From positions 1 through 10,576 of the forward strand of contig PWVP01000152.1 of assembly GCA_003561815.1 (NCBI GenBank): a DNA stretch of 10,576 nucleotides, read 5' to 3'. Below, piece by piece: positions 7,143 to 10,576 of the stretch. How positions within the stretch are numbered: the first letter of the stretch is position 1; each line of letters starts with the position of its first letter. This DNA comes from Campylobacterota bacterium (GTDB lineage Bacteria > Campylobacterota > Campylobacteria > Campylobacterales > SZUA-545). Made by a program: the position numbers and the translations under genes. The notes under the pieces are model-generated. The model saw only the letters and a program-made list of their open reading frames with translations, had not been told where the DNA came from and searched no databases.

Positions 7143-7184
7143 TTTTTACACGGCGGCCCTCTTTTTTAGATATTGAAAAATCTA

Positions 7185-7193
7185 TGGTAAAAT
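7185..7193 (+). promoter_or_regulatory. Extended -10 promoter of the thioredoxin-like gene
   Basis: TGG followed by TAAAAT (7188-7193) matches an extended -10 element. A loose -35, TTTAGA (7165-7170), is placed 17 bases upstream. The predicted start near 7200 leaves a short leader with the ribosome site AAGGAG at 7202-7207, six bases before the ATG. Confidence 0.5.
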
Positions 7194-7213
7194 ATTTTTA
7201 AAAGGAGAATGCG

Positions 7214-7600
7214 ATGAGAAAACTACTTTGGATGCTGGCATTGATGCCGGCGCTGCTGTTTTCAGCGGAGGCGAAGCTCGAGGCGCTTTTGGATCGGGCT
7301 AAGACGGAGGGGAAGATGGCGATGATCTTCATTGAGACCCAGGATTGTCCCTGGTGTCAGCGGATGAAGGATCGCACCTTTACCAATCCGCGTGTGGCGG
7401 CAAAGCTGGAGGCGGATGTGGTGGTCGAGTATTTCGATAAGGATCGCGAGACGCTGCCACGGATCTACGGTGCGCGCACGGTGCCCACCATCCATCTGCT
7501 CAGTAGCGAAGGGCAGATGCTAATGAGCATCCCCGGCTTTATGCCGCCCGGCCCGTTTTTAGATCGGATCGAGGCGGCGGAAGCCGAAATGGATCTTTAG
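7214..7600 (+). CDS. Secreted thioredoxin-like protein with CPWC active site
   Basis: A 128-residue thioredoxin-fold protein. Residues 1-18 form a signal peptide (MRK, then a hydrophobic run, then a small-residue region ending LLFSAEA), so it should act in the periplasm. The redox pair is C45-P-W-C48, followed by the helix QRMKDRTFTNPRV. The thioredoxin cis-proline lies in TVPT (P91). The family resembles Thioredoxin_7 and the gamma domain of DsbD, which pass electrons to periplasmic disulfides or cytochrome maturation factors; the partner is not identifiable here. It stands alone, divergent from flagellin, and its TAG stop overlaps the thrC TAA stop on the other strand (7597-7600). Whether it acts as a reductase or an oxidase cannot be decided from CPWC alone. 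Confidence 0.87.
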   Translation: MRKLLWMLALMPALLFSAEAKLEALLDRAKTEGKMAMIFIETQDCPWCQRMKDRTFTNPRVAAKLEADVVVEYFDKDRETLPRIYGARTVPTIHLLSSEGQMLMSIPGFMPPGPFLDRIEAAEAEMDL

Positions 7601-9066
7601 GGGGCGACAAACGCCCCAACCGCCTCTTCGATCGCCCTCTTATCAATCACCGTCTCATGGCAGCAGCGCTGGCTAAAGAGCGCTTCGATGGAGGTGGGGA
7701 TCGGTACCGAGTAGCGTTGCGCGATCGCCTTTAACGCCTCTTTATCCTCAACACGCTCACCGCTACTGATCGCCGAAAGCACCATCGGAGAGAATTTGGT
7801 CCACTCGGCGGTGCCGTAGATCACACACCGTTTGCTCTGGCTCAGATCGGCGGCCTTAAGGCAGGTGGCGGTGTGCGGATCCATCACATAGCCCCGACGG
7901 GCCATCTCACGAATCGCGTTTGAGACCTCCTTCTGATTGGACCACGCCGCATCAAAGAGCGATCGAAGCGCCTCAAGCTCCTCTTCACTGAGCTGGTAGC
8001 TTCCCGTCTCGCTCAGCCTCTCCATCAGCTCACGGGTACGATCCGGGCCGAAGAGATCGAAAAGAATCCGCTCGACATTGGAGGATTTGAGAATATCCAT
8101 CGCCGGCGAGCTGGTTTTGATCAATCGGCGCTTGTTGAGATCGTAACGGCCGGTGGTGAGCAGATCGGTCAGGACATTGTTATCATTGCTCGCGATGATG
8201 ATTTTGCCCAGCGGAAGCCCCATCTTCAACGCATAGTAGGCCCCCAGCGCGTTGCCGAAGTTGCCCGAGGGAACCACCACATCGAGCCTTTCGCCCAGAT
8301 CGATCTCGCCCAGGCGCACCATCTGCAGATAGCTGTGAAAGTGGTAGAGGATCTGAAAGAGAATCCGACCGAAGTTGACCGAGTTGGCCGCGCTAAGGTG
8401 GATATGGCTCTCTTTGAGTTTGGCTTTGAAACGCTCGCTGCTAAGCAGACTCTTTAGCGCCTGCTGTGCATCGTCAAAGTCGCCGTGAATGCCCAGTACC
8501 TTGAGATTGGGTGCATCGAAGGTGACCATCTGCAGCCGCTGCACATCGCTGGTGCCCCCATCGGGGTAGAGGCAGACCACACGGGTGCCCGGACGGTTTT
8601 CGAAGCTCTTAAGCGCCGCCGGGCCGGTGTCGCCGCTGGTGGCTGCGAGGATCAGATACTCTTCACCCCGCTGCTTCGCCAGCGCAGAGAGGATCACCCC
8701 AAAGGGTTGCAGCGCCATATCCTTAAAAGCGCGGGTCGGCCCGTGCCACAGCTCGCTCACATAGAGGCGATCGTTTAGCCGCTTAACCGGTACGGGATTG
8801 GCCGGATCGTCGAAGCGGTCGTAGCAGGCGAGCGCCTCATCGATGAGCGACTCGTGCAGATCGGTTGCTAAGCGGCCGAGCAGATCCTTTGCCAGCGCCT
8901 TGTAGTCCAGCGGCAGCAGACTCTTAAGCGCCGTGATATCCAGCAGCGGCAGCTCACTCGGGGCGTAGAGTCCGCCAAAATCCGCCGCGGGTGAGAGGAT
9001 CGCCTCGCTAAAGGGGACCGATTCGGGGCTTTCGGGCTTTTTGCCGCGGGTGGGGTATAGACGCAT
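7597..9066 (-). CDS. thrC: Threonine synthase
   Basis: A PLP enzyme converting O-phospho-L-homoserine to L-threonine and phosphate, the last step of threonine synthesis in the cytosol. The 489 residues cover the whole family length. The N-terminus shows the typical start MRLYPTRG and DFGGLYAPSELP (29-40). The Schiff-base lysine is K115 in HGPTRAFKDMALQ (108-120). TSGDTGPAAL (143-152) and the phosphate-binding PSGNFGN (266-272) are intact, as is the C-terminal HTATCLKAA..TAEWTKF region. The ATG at 9066-9064 is preceded by AAGGAG (9077-9072) with a spacer of about five bases. It is a single gene, convergent with the thioredoxin gene and divergent from alr, with its own TATAAT box at 9098-9093. 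No thrA or thrB is in view, as expected if the pathway genes are scattered. Confidence 0.97.
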   Translation of the reverse strand: MRLYPTRGKKPESPESVPFSEAILSPAADFGGLYAPSELPLLDITALKSLLPLDYKALAKDLLGRLATDLHESLIDEALACYDRFDDPANPVPVKRLNDRLYVSELWHGPTRAFKDMALQPFGVILSALAKQRGEEYLILAATSGDTGPAALKSFENRPGTRVVCLYPDGGTSDVQRLQMVTFDAPNLKVLGIHGDFDDAQQALKSLLSSERFKAKLKESHIHLSAANSVNFGRILFQILYHFHSYLQMVRLGEIDLGERLDVVVPSGNFGNALGAYYALKMGLPLGKIIIASNDNNVLTDLLTTGRYDLNKRRLIKTSSPAMDILKSSNVERILFDLFGPDRTRELMERLSETGSYQLSEEELEALRSLFDAAWSNQKEVSNAIREMARRGYVMDPHTATCLKAADLSQSKRCVIYGTAEWTKFSPMVLSAISSGERVEDKEALKAIAQRYSVPIPTSIEALFSQRCCHETVIDKRAIEEAVGAFVAP

Positions 9067-9091
9067 CTTCGCTCCTTGGCCGTTTTGGGCG

Positions 9092-9115
9092 AATTATACC
9101 CATCTGGTTATAATT
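9092..9115. promoter_or_regulatory. Dyad-symmetric divergent promoter core for thrC and alr
   Basis: Two consensus TATAAT boxes face away from each other, one on the minus strand at 9098-9093 (thrC) and one on the plus strand at 9109-9114 (alr). They sit in an inverted repeat: AATTATACCC (9092-9101), spacer ATCT, GGTTATAATT (9106-9115), with nine of ten arm positions complementary. The -35 regions are weak: TTCGCA (9123-9118, spacer 19) for thrC and TTGGGC (9085-9090, spacer 18) for alr. Each promoter's upstream part overlaps the other's start region, so the two should compete for polymerase or share one regulator. Confidence 0.6.
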
Positions 9116-9116
9116 A

Positions 9117-9132
9117 CTGCGAAAACTCGCAG
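9117..9132 (+). promoter_or_regulatory. Hairpin in the alr leader
   Basis: CTGCGA (9117-9122), loop AAAC, TCGCAG (9127-9132): a perfect six-pair stem. It begins about where alr transcription should start and ends 11 bases before the ATG. The segment between hairpin and ATG lacks a Shine-Dalgarno sequence. A protective 5' stem or a translational control element are both possible. Confidence 0.45.
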
Positions 9133-9143
9133 CAAAGCAACCG

Positions 9144-10175
9144 ATGGCAGAGATCCGGCTCTCAAAATCCCACCTCTTTTATAACCTCGCGACCCTCTCG
9201 CGGCTAGCGGGCAGCTTAGCGCGCATTATGGCGGTGCTTAAAGACAACGCCTACGGCCACGGGCTTAAGGAGTTCGCCCCTTTAGTCGCTGCCTATGGGA
9301 TCCGGAGTGTCGCGGTGCGCACCAACCGTGAAGCGGCGATCGTCTCACCGCTGTTTGAGGAGGTTCTTATCCTCGCCGATCGCCCCGATGTGGCTTTGAT
9401 AGACCACTGCCACTACGCGCTAAACGATATGATCCACATGAAACATTTCCCCGCCGGCACGACGGTGCACCTGAAGGTGGACACCGGTATGGGGCGAAAC
9501 GGAGTCGCCGCCGCTGAGGTGATCGCGTCGGTTAAGGCGCTAATCGCACACGGTCTGAAGCTTGGCGGCGTCTTTTCCCATCTGGCTGGAGCCGATGAGC
9601 TGGATGGCTCCTTTAAGGAGCAGGAGGCGGTGTTTGCATCGGTGCGCCAGCGGATCGAAGTCTACTGCGATGAGAACGCCCTGCCCTACCCGCTCTTTCA
9701 TCTCTACAACAGCGCTGGATTGATGCGGCGCGATGGCACCCCCGATCGCTACGATCGGGTGCGGCCGGGTATCGCACTGTATGGCTACGGCGATCTGCCC
9801 GCTGCGCTGGGGGTGCGCGATCTCAAGCCGGTGCTCTCGCTCTGGGGCGATCGCCTCTCAACCCGCACCCTTCAAAGGGGCGATCGGGTCGGCTACGGCG
9901 GGGTGTTTAAGGCACCCGAAGCGATGGTGGCCAGCACCTACGATGTGGGCTACGGCGATGGGTTTTTACGCCTGAGTGGAGAAGAGGGCTACACCACGCC
10001 GGAGGGGAGGCGGGTTTTAGGCCGTGTGAGCATGGATAATATGAGCATCGAAGGCGAGGCCGATCGCCTCTGCATTCTGGGCGATGCCGATCATCTCGCC
10101 CGATTGCGCGGTACTATCAGCTACGAGGTGCTTGTGCGGCTGAGTCCTGCGATCAAGCGGGTGGTTGAGCCCTAG
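9144..10175 (+). CDS. alr: Alanine racemase
   Basis: A PLP enzyme interconverting L- and D-alanine to supply D-Ala for peptidoglycan. The 343 residues form the N-terminal TIM-barrel (about 1-220) and C-terminal beta domain. The PLP lysine is K33 in MAVLKDNAYGHG (29-40), and the second catalytic base is Y251 in DRVGYGGVF. KVDTGMGRNG (111-120), HLYNSAG (186-192), RPGIALYG (207-214) and SMDNM (296-300) are all conserved, and the end ISYEVLVRLSPAIKRV is typical. The length is a little short for the family in general but ordinary for Campylobacterota. The ATG at 9144 fits the family N-terminus, yet no Shine-Dalgarno precedes it. It is divergent from thrC, and its TAG stop lies in CTAG (10172-10175), which also provides the stop of the gene on the other strand. 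Confidence 0.96.
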   Translation: MAEIRLSKSHLFYNLATLSRLAGSLARIMAVLKDNAYGHGLKEFAPLVAAYGIRSVAVRTNREAAIVSPLFEEVLILADRPDVALIDHCHYALNDMIHMKHFPAGTTVHLKVDTGMGRNGVAAAEVIASVKALIAHGLKLGGVFSHLAGADELDGSFKEQEAVFASVRQRIEVYCDENALPYPLFHLYNSAGLMRRDGTPDRYDRVRPGIALYGYGDLPAALGVRDLKPVLSLWGDRLSTRTLQRGDRVGYGGVFKAPEAMVASTYDVGYGDGFLRLSGEEGYTTPEGRRVLGRVSMDNMSIEGEADRLCILGDADHLARLRGTISYEVLVRLSPAIKRVVEP

Positions 10176-10576
10176 CGGTCTGTAATCCGTAAAATCCGAT
10201 CGTCGCCTTCGCGGGGGCTGCCCCGTCCATCGCGGTTGCTGGTGAGCAGATAGAGTGCTCCATCGGGGCCGACGGTTACATCGCGCAGACGGCCATACAG
10301 CCCGGCGTGTTCACCGGTGGCAAAGAGGCGATCGATGCCAACAGCCCGGTAGCGATCGCCACTGCGATCGAGATGGACGCGCAAAAGCGCCTGGGATCGG
10401 AGGGTGGCGACATAGAGATCGCCCTGCCAGAACGCCATGCCCGCCGGGGGCACCGAAACATCCGGCCAGGCGATGATGGGATCGATAAAGCGGCTGTCTG
10501 AAACGGCCCCCACCGCCAGCGGCCAGCCGTAGTTGCCCCCTTTTTTGATCACATTGATCTCATCAAACGCCCCAAA
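10172..10576 (-). CDS. PQQ-dependent sugar dehydrogenase (glucose/sorbosone dehydrogenase family), C-terminal part
   Basis: The last 134 residues of a beta-propeller protein of the GSDH family (soluble aldose sugar dehydrogenase, YliI-like), usually periplasmic enzymes that oxidise sugars with PQQ and calcium. Diagnostic pieces are DEINVIKKGGNYGWP near the start of the fragment, PPAGMAFWQGDLYVATLR in the middle, and RLRDVTVGPDGALYLLTSNRDGRG followed by GDDRILRI at the end, the usual last propeller blades. The N-terminal region with signal peptide and catalytic histidine is beyond the right edge; the frame stays open to position 10576, so the GTG at 10552 is internal. The stop TAG (10174-10172) shares CTAG with the alr stop. 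The substrate and the PQQ source are unknown. Confidence 0.88.
   Translation of the reverse strand, partial: FGAFDEINVIKKGGNYGWPLAVGAVSDSRFIDPIIAWPDVSVPPAGMAFWQGDLYVATLRSQALLRVHLDRSGDRYRAVGIDRLFATGEHAGLYGRLRDVTVGPDGALYLLTSNRDGRGSPREGDDRILRITDR

Noticed and set aside
7101..7213. Sigma-28 (FliA) promoter for flagellin
   Set aside because: A GCCGTGTAA fragment resembles the -10, but the TAAA box is only about six bases from it, far from the required spacing. The sigma-54 element fits better.
1..10576. Mobile element, defence system, CRISPR array, tRNA or rRNA
   Set aside because: I looked for transposase or integrase motifs, regularly spaced long direct repeats, and tRNA or rRNA signatures and found none. 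All coding space is taken by recognisable core genes.

Overview
This 10.6 kb window is chromosomal DNA from a motile bacterium, most probably a member of the Campylobacterota (formerly Epsilonproteobacteria). Four things point there: a flagellin whose N-terminal and C-terminal domains read like Campylobacter/Helicobacter FlaA/FlaB; a DUF115/Maf-type flagellin-glycosylation protein placed directly behind it; the alaS-maf gene order; and a small Maf pyrophosphatase of the epsilon type (C-terminal STALG block). Base composition is GC-rich by eye (upper fifties percent), unusual for the better-known low-GC members of that phylum. The genus cannot be decided from the sequence alone.

Layout. Positions 1-7084 carry five genes in a row on the minus strand, transcribed right to left: flagellin (7084-5585), flagellin-modifying Maf/DUF115 protein (5584-3695, starting on the base after the flagellin stop), alaS for alanyl-tRNA synthetase (3634-1082), maf nucleotide pyrophosphatase (895-335), and a BioF-like PLP acyltransferase (342 to the left edge, cut off; its start overlaps the maf stop by 8 bases). 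A 186-base gap between alaS and maf is packed with short stem-loops. A secreted thioredoxin-like protein (7214-7600, plus) diverges from flagellin across a 129-base promoter region that contains a good sigma-54-type promoter for flagellin. thrC (9066-7597, minus) converges on the thioredoxin gene, and alr (9144-10175, plus) diverges from thrC across a 77-base region in which two opposed TATAAT boxes form an inverted repeat. The right edge holds the C-terminal part of a PQQ-dependent sugar dehydrogenase (minus, stop at 10172), convergent with alr.

How the genes fit together. Flagellin and its presumed glycosyltransferase form a tight motility unit. The rest is housekeeping: tRNA charging, nucleotide-pool cleaning, threonine synthesis, D-alanine supply for peptidoglycan, and periplasmic redox. 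The chromosome is very compact. Both convergent pairs overlap by exactly four bases with interlocked stop codons, and three consecutive reading frames begin with GTG. No gene gap exceeds 300 bases, and I see no rRNA, tRNA, CRISPR array, insertion sequence or prophage gene. I found no convincing evidence of a wholly new system. The most unusual items are the hairpin array at 928-1059, the enrichment of the palindrome GCGATCGC, and the dyad-symmetric thrC/alr promoter.
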